From contig JAGSYV010000005.1 in assembly GCA_018262505.1 (NCBI GenBank), positions 35,292-99,291 on the forward strand: a DNA stretch of 64,000 nucleotides, in the 5' to 3' direction. Positions 63,895 through 64,000 of this stretch are shown in pieces. The stretch is from Pseudomonadota bacterium. Lineage in GTDB: Bacteria; Pseudomonadota; Alphaproteobacteria; Rhizobiales; Pleomorphomonadaceae. The position numbers and the translations under genes are program-made. The notes beneath the pieces were generated by a model. It saw only the letters and a list, made by a program, of their open reading frames with translations, was not told the DNA's origin and did not search any database. Within the stretch, counting starts at the first letter, position 1; each line of letters opens with the position of its first letter.

Positions 63895-64000
63895 TCAGTA
63901 ATTGTGGTCTTCGTAGCGCTTGGCCAGGTCTTCGATATTCTCGGGCGGCCAGTTCGGGACTTCCATGCCGAGATGCAACCCCATCTGCGCCAGCACTTCC
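63895..64000 (-). CDS. rpoA: RNA polymerase alpha subunit, C-terminal end (partial)
   Basis: The last 34 codons of rpoA before the window edge read [20 protein letters not shown] and end KRYEDHNY. This is the end of the alpha C-terminal domain, typical of Rhizobiales. The rest lies beyond position 64000. Confidence 0.95.
   Translation of the reverse strand, partial: EVLAQMGLHLGMEVPNWPPENIEDLAKRYEDHNY

Overview
The window looks like a chromosomal stretch of a GC-rich alphaproteobacterium of the Hyphomicrobiales (Rhizobiales). The gene orders hisF-hisE-coaA at the left and rpoA-rplQ-degP/Q-rarA at the right are typical of that order, and two copies of a mosaic palindromic intergenic repeat of rhizobial style are present. 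The genus cannot be fixed from this sequence.

Left third (0.2-22 kb). hisF, hisE and coaA are followed by an amino-sugar locus: nagA, a GntR regulator and an N-acetylglucosamine-type kinase run leftwards. A MurNAc-6-P etherase (murQ) and a CUT1 ABC importer run rightwards. An oxidoreductase gene inside that importer operon carries an internal deletion and frameshift. Then come an AraC-GyrI regulator, glutathione reductase, a DUF2059 protein, a phosphoglycolate phosphatase, an MgtC-like gene fragment, a large chemoreceptor, and molybdenum-cofactor genes: moeB-like, a broken moeA, moaC, and a likely 5' remnant of moaA.

Centre (22-38.5 kb). This is the most interesting region, a leftward cluster around a single-chain Mo/2Fe-2S aldehyde oxidoreductase of the Desulfovibrio Mop type. 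Upstream lie an ArsM-like methyltransferase, a flavo-diiron protein and a MoaD-like protein. XdhC and Mop follow, and downstream comes a tightly overlapping set: FAD/FeS dicluster oxidoreductase, small Cys redox protein, methyltransferase, C_GCAxxG_C_C protein, MocA-like NTP transferase fused to an HD domain, MJ0619/TrsS-like radical SAM enzyme, and PaaK-like AMP-forming ligase. A chimeric regulator (AcoR-like GAF/PAS sensor joined to a Crp-type effector) closes the cluster. The set matches what I recall of the DVU_1551-1559 group of Desulfovibrio, and suggests an uncharacterised maturation or redox-partner system for the molybdoenzyme.

Right (38.7-50.4 kb). A MalT-like LuxR regulator faces a Dpp/Opp ABC importer that is co-directional with a HyuA-type hydantoinase and two tandem DUF917 proteins. 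This is probably uptake and ring-opening of a hydantoin or thiohydantoin compound.

Far right (50.4-64 kb). A TetR-MFS divergent pair with a perfect palindromic operator, an RND efflux operon with its own two-component system, tRNA-Val(CAC) beside a decayed tRNA copy, a helical hypothetical protein, rarA, a DegP/Q protease, rplQ and the 3' end of rpoA.

A recurring oddity is that several genes (the Gfo/Idh gene, moeA, moaA, mgtC) carry internal deletions or truncations. Broken moeA and moaA sit next to a complete molybdoenzyme cluster, so either second copies exist elsewhere or the assembly has errors.
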